A stretch of 64,000 bases of DNA from Lachnospiraceae bacterium (lineage in GTDB: Bacteria > Bacillota > Clostridia > Lachnospirales > Lachnospiraceae): NCBI GenBank assembly GCA_910575775.1, contig CAJTEY010000010.1, forward strand, positions 62,001 through 126,000, read 5' to 3'. The notes beneath the pieces are model-generated. The model did not search any database. It had not been told where the DNA came from and saw nothing but the letters and a program-made list of their open reading frames with translations. The number at the start of each line of letters is the position of its first letter. Positions within the stretch are counted from its first letter, which is position 1. Positions 53,549 to 61,974 of the stretch are shown in pieces. Both the position numbers and the translations under genes were made by a program.

Positions 53549-54343
53549 ATGAAAAATGGAAAATCAAAACGCTCTCCAGTGGAGAGGGAATTACATAAAA
53601 TTGAACGCAAGGAAGAAAAACTCATCCAAAGTGCAAAAAATCAAAATGCGTCTTCCGGCTGGAAATCAAAGCTGGAGGGAAAAATACCTGAAAATACACT
53701 CGCTGTACTTAAAAAAGCTTTTTCAAAGGGGTTTGCTGTCATTTTTGAGAGAGGATCTGTCCTCATTGAAAAGACCTATGACAGGGATTCCATCGAAAAG
53801 GATTTCCAAATCAAAGATTATGCCATGGACATAAAGGGTGGCAGGAAAGAGATTGGACGGATTCAATCGGGCGTGTCCAAAAACAATATCCTGAATACTG
53901 CGGTTACTACGGTGGAGGGCATCGGGCTTGGCGCACTTGGTATCGGTCTGCCGGATATCATTATCTGGGTGGGTGTACTGCTCCGGGGTGTATATGAAAC
54001 AGCGTTAAAGTATGGATTTGACTACGATTCTTCGGAAGAAAAGCTGTTTATCCTTAAAATGATTGAAACGGCAATGCTCTCAGGGGAGAAATGGATTGCC
54101 GCAGAAGCAGAGGTCAACCAGTTCATCCTTCGGGCGGCTCATGCTGTCCCGGGAAATGATGAGATGAAAGAACAAATAGAAAAAACGGCGGATGCTTTTG
54201 CGACGGAGATGCTTGTGACAAAGTTCATTCAGGGTCTTCCCATAGTGGGGATGATCGGCGGGGCGGCGAATCCGATTTATTACCAGCGGATTATGCGTTA
54301 TGTGCAGATGAAATATCGAAAACGGTATCTGATGGGGAAATGA
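53549..54343 (+). CDS. EcsC family protein
   Basis: A 264-residue protein with the EcsC pattern: a charged N-terminus, FAVIFERGSVLIEKTYD, then a hydrophobic Gly-rich core (AVTTVEGIGLGALGIGLPDIIIWVGVLLRGVYETALKYGFDYDSSEEKLFILKMIETAM) and GLPIVGMIGGAANPIYYQRI near the end. EcsC accompanies the Ecs ABC exporter in Bacillus, and here the gene follows an ABC exporter pair, but its biochemical role is not known. AAAGGATG is 10 nt before ATG 53549; the ATG at 53540 is too close to that site. Confidence 0.82.
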   Translation: MKNGKSKRSPVERELHKIERKEEKLIQSAKNQNASSGWKSKLEGKIPENTLAVLKKAFSKGFAVIFERGSVLIEKTYDRDSIEKDFQIKDYAMDIKGGRKEIGRIQSGVSKNNILNTAVTTVEGIGLGALGIGLPDIIIWVGVLLRGVYETALKYGFDYDSSEEKLFILKMIETAMLSGEKWIAAEAEVNQFILRAAHAVPGNDEMKEQIEKTADAFATEMLVTKFIQGLPIVGMIGGAANPIYYQRIMRYVQMKYRKRYLMGK

Positions 54344-54397
54344 TTTTTTCGCGGCAGCTATGAAAATCGCAATGCAGGCGGTAACGGAGGTGCAGGC

Positions 54398-55252
54398 ATG
54401 AGAACAGAAAATGAAATGTACAGCCTTATATTGGAGGTGGCGAAAAACGATGACAGAATCAAGGCCGTCTATATGAATGGTTCGAGAACAAATGAAAACG
54501 TTCCAAAAGACATGTTTCAGGATTACGATATCGTCTATGTGGTGGAGGAGACCCAGAGCTTTATAGAGGACAAAGACTGGGTTCGGGTTTTCGGAGAGAT
54601 TCTTTATATGCAGTATCCCGATGAAAATCCGAATTATCCGAGCGATAAAGAAAATTCTTACGGCTATCTGATGCAGCTTGCAGACGGCGTTCGGATTGAC
54701 TTGACCATACAGTCAGTAGGCTGCGCGTTACAGCGAATTAAGGAGGATAAGCTCTGCAAAATTTTGCTGGATAAAGAACATATATTACCCGAAATTGAGG
54801 CGGCAACGGATCGCCAGTATTGGGTGAAAAAGCCGACCAAAGAACAATACCTGGCGGCTTGCAATGAGTTTTGGTGGTGTACCAATAATATCGCAAAGGG
54901 ATTGTGGCGAAAGGAAATTCCTTATGTGCAGGATATGACAAGTTATTGCGTCAGACCGCAGCTTATCACGATGTTAAACTGGAAAGTCGGCATTTTGACG
55001 GGATGGTCGGTGAGCACCGGGAAGTCGTCAAAATACTTGTATCAATGGCTTTCGGAGGAAGAATGGCAGATGCTGTTATCGACCTATTTTGACGGCGATG
55101 TGGAACACGCGTGGGAGGCAGTTTTTCGTATGTGCGGGCTGTTTGAAAACACGGCGCGGTTTGTCGGGGAAAAGCTGGGATGGGAATATAATGAAAAAGA
55201 AGGAAAGGGAGCGTGGGAGTTTCTGGAATGGGCGCAGCAGATGGCGAAATAG
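54398..55252 (+). CDS. aminoglycoside 6-adenylyltransferase-like protein (ANT(6)/AadE family)
   Basis: A 284-residue nucleotidyltransferase. It has the family motifs GSRTNENV and DYDIVYVVEE (the two metal Asp residues), MQLADGVRIDLTI (third Asp) and the helical C-terminal domain (CNEFWWCTNNIAKGLWR, ITMLNWKVGI). Family members adenylate streptomycin at O-6, though chromosomal relatives are often uncharacterised, so resistance is possible but not certain. GGAGG lies upstream of the ATG. The decayed acetyltransferase at 55287 follows. Confidence 0.85.
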   Translation: MRTENEMYSLILEVAKNDDRIKAVYMNGSRTNENVPKDMFQDYDIVYVVEETQSFIEDKDWVRVFGEILYMQYPDENPNYPSDKENSYGYLMQLADGVRIDLTIQSVGCALQRIKEDKLCKILLDKEHILPEIEAATDRQYWVKKPTKEQYLAACNEFWWCTNNIAKGLWRKEIPYVQDMTSYCVRPQLITMLNWKVGILTGWSVSTGKSSKYLYQWLSEEEWQMLLSTYFDGDVEHAWEAVFRMCGLFENTARFVGEKLGWEYNEKEGKGAWEFLEWAQQMAK

Positions 55253-55286
55253 CTTCTGCGTTTCGCTTGGAAGTATTATGTAAGGG

Positions 55287-55513
55287 TGTCTGGGAACCGA
55301 ATACTACATTTACGAGTTCTTCATCAAAAGAGACCGCCAGCAGGAAGGGCTTGGGACGGTCTTTTTGTGTGAAATCGAATCCTATGTGAAAACTATCGGT
55401 GAAATCATATATTCCTGCAGACCGAGCAGGATGTTCCCGCATACGCATTCTATACAAAGAACGGATTTTCGGAACTGGAGGGACATGTCTCTCTGGCAAA
55501 AATGTTTGATTAA
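55287..55513 (+). pseudogene. GNAT acetyltransferase remnant
   Basis: A 5'-truncated and frameshifted gene. From 55299 one frame reads EYYIYEFFIKRDRQQEGLGTVFLCEIESYVKTIG, the acetyl-CoA-binding region of a GNAT enzyme. After about 55400 the match continues in another frame as LQTEQDVPAYAFYTKNGF and LAKMFD, ending at 55513. The N-terminal half is missing. Its stop overlaps the stop of the convergent XRE gene. Confidence 0.75.
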
Positions 55514-56310
55514 AACCACTTCACCATCGCTTTTGCCCACGTCTTGAAAAACATCCAGTTTGACGACACATGTTCGTCAATCGCGCGACAGGCTTCTTCA
55601 TAGTTGAAGGGCTGTCTGTTGCTGATCTGCGTGTAAGTGCCGACTGCACGGGAATAGCCCAGCGCAACTTTTCCGTTGGCGGCGTCTCCGACCGCCACCT
55701 GTGCGCCGTGTGCTGACGCGCCGAAAGCAAACTGACCAATACTCATCGCGCCCATGGAGAAGATGCCGAAGGCAAAGGCGCCAAAGCTGATCACACCAAA
55801 GGAAAAACTGCCAAAAGAGACCAGCCCGAAGGCAAGAACGGCGAAGGCGAGTAATCCCAGAGAGACAAGGCCGAAGCATAGTCCGCCCATCGCCACATAG
55901 CCGATAGCGAGCCAGCCCTGTGCGATAGCGCCGATGGCGATCACGCCTTTGGCACGGTGGATGCCCAACCCCAGATTGATATGCACAAGGGGAAGGTTTC
56001 CGATCATTTTTTTGCTCTTATATTCATAGTGGGGTCTTCGCCCGATGCGGTATGCTCCCTGGGGATATTCTTCCGTCCGGGGCGGCTCTTCTTTCGCTGT
56101 CCCATATGTTTCTTCCGTCTCTTTCAGAAGATAATCGGTGGTGACTTCAAAAAGTTCACTGATCGCCACGATCTTATCCAGTTCGGGGACTGACTGGTCT
56201 GTCTCCCACTTTGAAACGGACTGTCTTGATACGCCCAGCTTTTCGCCAAAAGTTTCCTGTGAAAATCCCTGTTCTGTCCTTAATCTGAAAATCTTTTCTC
56301 CAAGCTTCAT
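55510..56310 (-). CDS. XRE-family HTH regulator with a glycine pentapeptide repeat domain
   Basis: A 266-residue protein. Residues 1-65 form an HTH (GFSQETFGEKLGVSRQSVSKWE, PELDKIVAISELF). A linker of about 50 residues follows. From residue 122 to 202 a Gly (one Ala, at 157) occurs at exactly every fifth position, with hydrophobic residues between (GVIAI, GAIAQ, GWLAI, GLVSF, GVISF, GAFAF). The pattern continues less regularly to 218. The C-terminus is amphipathic and aromatic (NWMFFKTWAKAMVKWF). The repeat may form a membrane-embedded or beta-helical sensor. AAGGAG precedes ATG 56310. Confidence 0.82.
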   Translation of the reverse strand: MKLGEKIFRLRTEQGFSQETFGEKLGVSRQSVSKWETDQSVPELDKIVAISELFEVTTDYLLKETEETYGTAKEEPPRTEEYPQGAYRIGRRPHYEYKSKKMIGNLPLVHINLGLGIHRAKGVIAIGAIAQGWLAIGYVAMGGLCFGLVSLGLLAFAVLAFGLVSFGSFSFGVISFGAFAFGIFSMGAMSIGQFAFGASAHGAQVAVGDAANGKVALGYSRAVGTYTQISNRQPFNYEEACRAIDEHVSSNWMFFKTWAKAMVKWF

Positions 56311-56470
56311 AGCTGACTCCTTCCTCTTTCTTGTTTTTATCATGTGTCCTTACGGTTAAATAAGATTATAAAAAAGTCTGGAAAAAAGGCTATACAGGAC
56401 GCTTGGAAATTTGTCAACTGTTGGTTGCAGCTGCCTGTTTATGCTTGTTTTACAGTACGAGATCAATTTC

Positions 56471-57334
56471 TTATGCGGCAAACTTCTTATATTCTCCGAT
56501 CAGTGCCGCCCGGGAATCCGTTCCATGTCCGACTAACGCTGTCCTCGCAACAGGAAGTTCCGGGCTGACAAAACCTTTCAGCAGTGTCCATACATCCGGC
56601 TGACATTTTTCCTGCTCCATCTGGCTGAACGTGCCAAGCAAGATCCCGCGCACCTGTTCAAATGCTCCAAGCTGGCGTAACTGACTGAAATAGGTGAGCA
56701 TCTGGGGTACCGTGCCGCCCAGCGATTCCAGAAGCAGAATCCTGTCTGTCAGCGTTGGAAAGTACGGCGTGCCTGCCAGCTTTAAAAAGCAGCGGATATT
56801 TCCGCCCACGACAATTCCTTCCATTGCATTTCCCTGCAAAAAGGTAAAGGGAAACTGAAAGAGCATCTCATTTTTTCCCATAACAGTATTTCTAAAATTT
56901 TCCTGCTGTTCTTCGGCATGGTCGTATATCAGGTTACAGATCTGATACAGTACGGAAGGCTTGCCTGTCTTTGTGTAGATGGCGTTTAACACGGTTGTCA
57001 GATCGCTGTATCCCCAAAATTTTTTATCGGTATCAGAAATCGCCCCGTAATCCAGATAGGGCAGAATCCCATTGGCAATATCTCCGCCGGAAATATCAAA
57101 AATCCCCTTGATGGTGTGATCCCTGTAAAAATTCATCAATGCCTGCGCGCGCTCCTGGGCGCTGCCGCTCTCCACACTTTCCCGCTCGAAAATGCAGGGG
57201 GAAAATACCGGCACAAGACGCATGCCCAGAAGCAGCGATTCCAGCCGCCTTATCTTCGTTTCCTTCCGCTTTTCCCAGCCGTTAGAACAGCATACAATCC
57301 CTATCTTATCACCGGGTTGCATCTCCATTTCCAT
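56471..57334 (-). CDS. LD-carboxypeptidase family protein (peptidase S66)
   Basis: A roughly 287-residue cytoplasmic serine peptidase of the LdcA/MccF family. It has PGDKIGIVCCSNGW at the start, FDISGGDIANGILPYLDY, the nucleophile region WGYSDLTTVLNAIYTKTG (Ser), LLLESLGGTVPQM (catalytic Glu) and VGHGTDSRAALIG (catalytic His). S66 enzymes trim the terminal D-Ala of murein tetrapeptides, or cleave microcin C-like peptides in the MccF branch. Start 57334 has GGAGG 6 nt upstream; longer alternatives begin at 57346 or 57373. Confidence 0.87.
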   Translation of the reverse strand: MEMEMQPGDKIGIVCCSNGWEKRKETKIRRLESLLLGMRLVPVFSPCIFERESVESGSAQERAQALMNFYRDHTIKGIFDISGGDIANGILPYLDYGAISDTDKKFWGYSDLTTVLNAIYTKTGKPSVLYQICNLIYDHAEEQQENFRNTVMGKNEMLFQFPFTFLQGNAMEGIVVGGNIRCFLKLAGTPYFPTLTDRILLLESLGGTVPQMLTYFSQLRQLGAFEQVRGILLGTFSQMEQEKCQPDVWTLLKGFVSPELPVARTALVGHGTDSRAALIGEYKKFAA

Positions 57335-57356
57335 AAGAACCTCCATTTCAGGGCAA

Positions 57357-57527
57357 TTATTTTTCTGTGTCATCTGCCGCCGGCTTTTGATCCGGGCGGC
57401 ATCCCCTGCACCGACTGCAGTCGCCGCCGCAGGAAAGGGATTTTCCCGCTTTCTTATCCTTAATCATCTGTCTTATGGCAAGCGCAGCCGCACCCGCCAC
57501 AAGCATTAACACGATGAATGTTCCCAT
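57357..57527 (-). CDS. FeoB-associated Cys-rich membrane protein
   Basis: A 56-residue protein with one N-terminal membrane helix (TFIVLMLVAGAAALAIRQMI), a basic segment (KDKKAGKSL) and a Cys cluster (CGGDCSRCRGC). This is the pattern of the short FeoB-associated family, which often accompanies ferrous iron transporters; no feo gene is in this window. It is 22 nt upstream of the LD-carboxypeptidase and probably in the same transcript. GGAGCGGAG precedes the ATG. Confidence 0.85.
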   Translation of the reverse strand: MGTFIVLMLVAGAAALAIRQMIKDKKAGKSLSCGGDCSRCRGCRPDQKPAADDTEK

Positions 57528-57602
57528 ATGCTCCGCTCCTGCTTGTTTTTCTCTTGCGCACATTATATCATAAATAATTAGGGAAAGGGAAAGGAGAACA
57601 AA

Positions 57603-58472
57603 ATGCAAAAGATTAAAATTGGATCTCATGTGAAAATGGCGGGTAAGGAAATGTTTCTTGGATCGGTAAAGGAGGCTGCGTCCTATGGAGCCAATGTCCT
57701 GATGCTTTACACGGGGGCGCCGCAAAACACCGTAAGAAAAGAAATTGCGGCATTAAATATAGAAGCCGGATGGGAGTATGCCAAAGAAACGGGGATTGAA
57801 GAGATCGTAGTTCACGCGCCGTATATCATTAACCTTGGGAATACTGTGAAGCCTGAGACCTTTGAACTGGGCGTGACTTTTCTTGAAAAGGAGATAAAAA
57901 GAACGGCCGCCATGCGCAGCAGGATCCTGGTACTGCACCCGGGCGCTCATGTGGGAGCGGGAGAAGAAGCCGGAATGAAGCAGATCATAAAAGGTCTCAA
58001 CCTCGTGCTGGATGAGAATGAGGATGATGTTTATATCGCACTGGAGACGATGGCGGGGAAGGGAAGTGAGCTGGGCGCGACCTTCGAGGAAATAAGAGCG
58101 ATTTATGACGGCGTTCACAAAAGAGACAGACTGCGCGTCTGCTTTGACACCTGTCATGTGAATGACGCAGGGTATCGTCTGGCTGAAGACTATGAAGGGG
58201 TGCTGCGGCAGTTTGACGAGGTGATCGGACTTTCGCAGATCGCCGCGATCCATGTCAATGACAGCATGAATCCCTGCGGAGCCCACAAGGACCGCCATGC
58301 CAATATTGGGAAAGGCTGCATCGGATTTGACGTTTTATGCCGGATTGTCCATGACGAAAGATTCGCGCAGGTACCAAAAATTTTGGAGACACCCTGGCTA
58401 TGCGAAGAGGGGAGTAAGGAGAAAACGCTTCCGCCATATAAAGAGGAGATTGCGGAACTGCTAAAAGGGTGA
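57603..58472 (+). CDS. nfo: deoxyribonuclease IV (endonuclease IV)
   Basis: A 289-residue DNA repair enzyme, predicted to cleave at abasic sites using three zinc ions. The motifs run in order: [10 protein letters not shown] (His), [24 protein letters not shown] (His), [25 protein letters not shown] (Glu), [13 protein letters not shown] (Asp, His), [24 protein letters not shown] and ILETPW (Glu). The length fits. AAAGGAG precedes the ATG. With exoA at 12958 this gives two AP endonucleases in the window. The esterase gene follows by 4 nt. Confidence 0.95.
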   Translation: MQKIKIGSHVKMAGKEMFLGSVKEAASYGANVLMLYTGAPQNTVRKEIAALNIEAGWEYAKETGIEEIVVHAPYIINLGNTVKPETFELGVTFLEKEIKRTAAMRSRILVLHPGAHVGAGEEAGMKQIIKGLNLVLDENEDDVYIALETMAGKGSELGATFEEIRAIYDGVHKRDRLRVCFDTCHVNDAGYRLAEDYEGVLRQFDEVIGLSQIAAIHVNDSMNPCGAHKDRHANIGKGCIGFDVLCRIVHDERFAQVPKILETPWLCEEGSKEKTLPPYKEEIAELLKG

Positions 58473-58476
58473 TTTT

Positions 58477-59190
58477 ATGCTAAAAGAACTGTCAATTTCC
58501 GGCATGAACTGCCGCTTATATCTGCCGTCCGGTTATGAGGAGGGAAAGGAACATTACCCGGTGATTTATGTCAATGGGGAAATTCCGATGGAGGGAATAA
58601 TGACTGTATTAGTCAATAAAGGCGTGCGGGCGGATTTTCTTCTTCTATCTGTCAAGCCGAAAAGCTGGAACGACGATTTCACACCGTGGACCGCCCCTGC
58701 TTTCCGGGCGGAGGAGGAAGCCCCGCAGGGCAGGGCGGACGCCTATTTGTCCTGCCTGGCAGAAGAAATAAAACCGTATATGGATGCGCATTACCGAACG
58801 AAGCCGGAGCCGGTGCATACAGCACTGTTTGGCTATTCCCTGGGTGGGCTTACGGCAGTTTATGCGCTCTACAAAACGGATGCGTTTGGTGTGGCTGCCA
58901 GTCTTTCCGGGTCACTCTGGTTTGACGGTTTCTGTGCGTTTATGGGGCGTGAAAAGCCTCTTCGGACGGATTTGCGCATATACCTTTCCCTCGGGAAAAA
59001 GGAAAGCCGCAGCAAAAACCCGCGCATGAACCGGGTGGCGGCGTGTACGGAGCGGGCAGAGGAGATTCTGGCGGCACAGCTTGGGGAAACAGGCGGGAAA
59101 GTATTTTTTGAATGGAATGAGGGTGGACACTTCCACGACATAGAGGGGCGGTTTGTGAAAGCGATTATGTGGTGGATGGCGGTTGAGTGA
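58477..59190 (+). CDS. alpha/beta hydrolase, esterase D/IroE-like
   Basis: A 237-residue serine hydrolase without a signal peptide. The nucleophile elbow is FGYSLGGLTAVYAL, with oxyanion region YPVIYVNGE and the catalytic His near the C-terminus in GGHFHDIEGRF. The fold and length match putative esterases of the IroE/Fes-like group (PF00756). A siderophore or acyl-ester substrate would be typical for that group, but nothing in the neighbourhood confirms it. AAGGGTG precedes the ATG and it is likely co-transcribed with nfo. Confidence 0.82.
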   Translation: MLKELSISGMNCRLYLPSGYEEGKEHYPVIYVNGEIPMEGIMTVLVNKGVRADFLLLSVKPKSWNDDFTPWTAPAFRAEEEAPQGRADAYLSCLAEEIKPYMDAHYRTKPEPVHTALFGYSLGGLTAVYALYKTDAFGVAASLSGSLWFDGFCAFMGREKPLRTDLRIYLSLGKKESRSKNPRMNRVAACTERAEEILAAQLGETGGKVFFEWNEGGHFHDIEGRFVKAIMWWMAVE

Positions 59191-59259
59191 TGAATCAGCT
59201 TATCGCAACATTATACAAAGATTTATGGTAAAATAAAGAAAAAGGAAAGAAGCAATCAC

Positions 59260-60198
59260 ATGATTATAAGTGCAAGCAGGCGGACCGACATTCCCAATTA
59301 TTATTCGGAATGGTTTTATAACAGAATCAAAGAAGGATTCCTATATGTCCGCAATCCGATGAATTTCCATCAGGTCAGTGAAATCAGAATAACGCCGGAC
59401 CTGGTAGACTGTATTGTGTTTTGGACAAAAAATCCCTTGCCGATGATGGACAGGCTGGAAGAGCTAAAGGCATATCCCTATTATTTTCAGTTTACACTTA
59501 CAGGGTACGGGAACGATGTGGAGATAAATCTGCCCGACAAAAAGACATCCATCATTCCGGCATTTCGGGAATTAGCAGGAAGAATCGGCAGGGAAAAAGT
59601 GATCTGGCGGTACGATCCGATTTTCTTTACAGGCAGGTATACGGTACAGTATCACTTGAAAGCATTCAGAAATATTGCAGAGGCGTTAAGTGGGTACACC
59701 GAAAAATGTGTGATCAGTTTTTTGGACATTTATTCTAAGAACAGAAAACAGATGGAGCGCTTATCATATTATGATCTGGATGAAATCGACCTGAGAAAGT
59801 TTGCAGGAGAGCTGAGCAGGATTGCGGATGATAATCATATGGCAATTGGCAGCTGCGCGGAAAAGATAGATTTGGAGGACTGCAAAATTGCGCATAATTG
59901 TTGTATTGATAAGCTGTTGATTGAAAAAATAACAGGGCACAGAATGAAAGGCGGCAAAGATAAAAATCAGCGCATGGAATGCGGGTGTATGGAAAGTATT
60001 GAAATCGGTACATATCATACATGCAAAAATGGCTGTGCATATTGCTACGCAAATGTCAGTGCAAAAAGTGTAGAGTTGAATGCATCTAAATATGATCCTG
60101 CATCGCCGCTCCTGTGCAGTCATGTGGAAACGGAGGACAGGATTCATCTGAGGAAGGTTACATCATTAAAAGAAACACAGTTTACCCTGCCTCTTTAA
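59260..60198 (+). CDS. DUF1848 protein with C-terminal CX3CX2C cluster motif
   Basis: A 312-residue protein of unknown function. It has IISASRRTDIPNYYSEWF at the start, VFWTKNPLPM, FQFTLTGYG and VIWRYDPIFF in a TIM-barrel-like core. The C-terminal CGCMESIEIGTYHTC is followed by KNGCAYCYAN, in which Cys 255, 259 and 262 form the radical-SAM-type CX3CX2C arrangement. Further cysteines at 241 and 243 may bind a second site. An iron-sulfur enzyme is inferred. AAAGGAAAG precedes the ATG. It appears to be a single gene. Confidence 0.85.
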   Translation: MIISASRRTDIPNYYSEWFYNRIKEGFLYVRNPMNFHQVSEIRITPDLVDCIVFWTKNPLPMMDRLEELKAYPYYFQFTLTGYGNDVEINLPDKKTSIIPAFRELAGRIGREKVIWRYDPIFFTGRYTVQYHLKAFRNIAEALSGYTEKCVISFLDIYSKNRKQMERLSYYDLDEIDLRKFAGELSRIADDNHMAIGSCAEKIDLEDCKIAHNCCIDKLLIEKITGHRMKGGKDKNQRMECGCMESIEIGTYHTCKNGCAYCYANVSAKSVELNASKYDPASPLLCSHVETEDRIHLRKVTSLKETQFTLPL

Positions 60199-60330
60199 TC
60201 GTCCCAGCCCTCTGGATTGCGGTATTCGGAAGGGCTGACGCCCACAAGCTTCTTGAACATAGAAGAAAAATAGGTAGCGTCATGGTATCCGACCATTTCC
60301 GCGACGGCCTGCTGGAAACAGGCCGGGGTA
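60195..60330 (-). pseudogene. AraC-family regulator remnant (C-terminal HTH only)
   Basis: On the minus strand the frame reads AVAEMVGYHDATYFSSMFKK then LVGVSPSEYRNPEGWDD, the second helix-turn-helix of an AraC regulator, and ends at 60195. Nothing upstream encodes the first HTH or the sensor domain, and the upstream sequence lacks family similarity. The left boundary is approximate. Its stop overlaps the end of the DUF1848 gene by 4 nt. Confidence 0.65.
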
Positions 60331-60741
60331 TCGTGGAAACGGCTGATGCCGACAGAAATTTCCCTGGTATCCGGCATTCTCGTAGTGACGCTGGGTCTTG
60401 CCCTGCGCATTGGCAGGCAGTACGGATTGGAGGTTTTGCCTACCTGTGATGCCAAATATCTGGAAGTCGGCATCAGCAGCAAGAGCGACAATGTGGATGC
60501 CATTTTCGAAAAACTCCGGAAGGCGTGGTACATTGCGGCGGGGGAGTGGAACGGTTTCTGGGATTTCTGCACCTGTTGGCGGACATGGAAAGCGCGTAAG
60601 CTGATATCTGTCATATCTTTTTATATTTTATTGCGGTATTTTATTGATTTTTTCGATTCTTTTTGTAAAAATAAGAAAGGATGGAGAACGGCTTGCCGGC
60701 TGTTCGTAAAAATTATGCTGCAAGAGAGAAGGGATTAACAG
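60331..60741 (+). other. coding-like stretch without an assignable gene
   Basis: A plus-strand frame from 60346 contains well-formed protein-like sequence (SLVSGILVVTLGLALRIG, then RQYGLEVLPTCDAKYLEVG and SKSDNVDAIFEKLRKAWY) up to about 60540, then degenerates. It has no good ribosome binding site and no recognised family. It may be an internal fragment of a gene lost next to the AraC remnant. The promoter of the gene at 60742 should lie in the AT-rich end of this stretch. Confidence 0.4.
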
Positions 60742-61932
60742 ATGGAAAGAAAAGTTGGAACTGTATCGAGAGGTATACGCTGCCCGATTATCAGACAGGG
60801 AGATGATTTAGCGAAGATTGTTGTGGACAGTGTTATAGATGCCTCCAGCGAGGAGGGATTTGAGATCCGCGACAGGGATGTGGTTGCGGTGACGGAGTCT
60901 GTCGTGGCGAGGGCACAGGGTAACTATGCATCGGTGGAGGCGATTGCCGAGGATGTGAGGGAAAAGCTCGGCGGCGAGACAATTGGCGTTATTTTTCCTA
61001 TTTTATCGAGAAACCGCTTTGCGATCTGCTTAAGAGGCATCGCAATGGGGGCGAAAAAGGTCGTGCTGATGCTCAGCTATCCCAGCGATGAAGTGGGAAA
61101 TGAACTTGTGTCACTGGATCAGCTTGACCAGGCGGGGATCAATCCTTACAGCGATGTGCTGACATTGGAAAAATACCGTGAGCTTTTTGGAGAGAATAAA
61201 CATCCTTTTACAGGGGTGGATTATGTGGCGTACTATGAAGAGCTGATCAAAGAAGCGGGCGCGGAGGTTGAGATTCTCTTTGCCAATGACTGCCGCAGCA
61301 TTCTTCCTCATACCAAAAAGGTAATAAACTGCGATATTCACACGAGGGTACGCACGAAGAGGATTCTTAAGGAAGCGGGTGCGGAAGTTGTGGCAGGATT
61401 GGATGATATTCTCAACAAGCCTGTGAACGGAAGCGGATGCAATGAAGAATACGGCTTGCTTGGCTCTAACAAGTCCACCGAAGACACAATCAAGCTGTTC
61501 CCGAGAGAGTGTACCGATCTGGTGCTGGATATCCAGAAGGCTGTTCTTAACAGAACCGGCAAACATGTAGAAGTTATGGTGTACGGTGACGGTGCGTTTA
61601 AAGATCCGGTAGGAAAAATATGGGAACTTGCAGATCCCTGCGTTTCCCCTACCAGTACACCAGGGCTGGAGGGAACGCCAAACGAAGTAAAATTAAAATA
61701 TCTGGCGGACAATGATTTTAAGGATTTGTCCGGCGAGGCGCTCAAGGAAGCGATCTCTGAGCGCATCAGGGAGAAAAAGGACAATCTGGTAGGCGATATG
61801 GCGTCTCAGGGCACAACGCCAAGGCGGCTGACTGATCTGATCGGTTCTCTGTGTGACCTGACAAGCGGTTCGGGCGACAAGGGCACGCCTGTGGTCTTGA
61901 TCCAGGGGTATTTTGATAATTATGTGAGCTAA
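60742..61932 (+). CDS. coenzyme F420-0:L-glutamate ligase-like protein (CofE family)
   Basis: A 396-residue protein similar to CofE/FbiB ligases, which add glutamate to F420-0. Visible family features are VGTVSRGIRCPIIRQGDDLAKIV, DRDVVAVTESVVARAQGN, IFPILSRNRFAICLRGIA and VMVYGDGAFKDPVGKIWELADP. It is longer than archaeal CofE (about 250). Anaerobic Firmicutes usually do not make F420, and no other F420 gene is present here, so a different glutamyl or amino-acid ligase reaction is likely. It is followed 42 nt later by a hydroxyacid dehydrogenase gene. Confidence 0.8.
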   Translation: MERKVGTVSRGIRCPIIRQGDDLAKIVVDSVIDASSEEGFEIRDRDVVAVTESVVARAQGNYASVEAIAEDVREKLGGETIGVIFPILSRNRFAICLRGIAMGAKKVVLMLSYPSDEVGNELVSLDQLDQAGINPYSDVLTLEKYRELFGENKHPFTGVDYVAYYEELIKEAGAEVEILFANDCRSILPHTKKVINCDIHTRVRTKRILKEAGAEVVAGLDDILNKPVNGSGCNEEYGLLGSNKSTEDTIKLFPRECTDLVLDIQKAVLNRTGKHVEVMVYGDGAFKDPVGKIWELADPCVSPTSTPGLEGTPNEVKLKYLADNDFKDLSGEALKEAISERIREKKDNLVGDMASQGTTPRRLTDLIGSLCDLTSGSGDKGTPVVLIQGYFDNYVS

Positions 61933-61974
61933 TAAAACCGGGGAAGAAAATTTAAGATATCACAGGAGGTGTCT

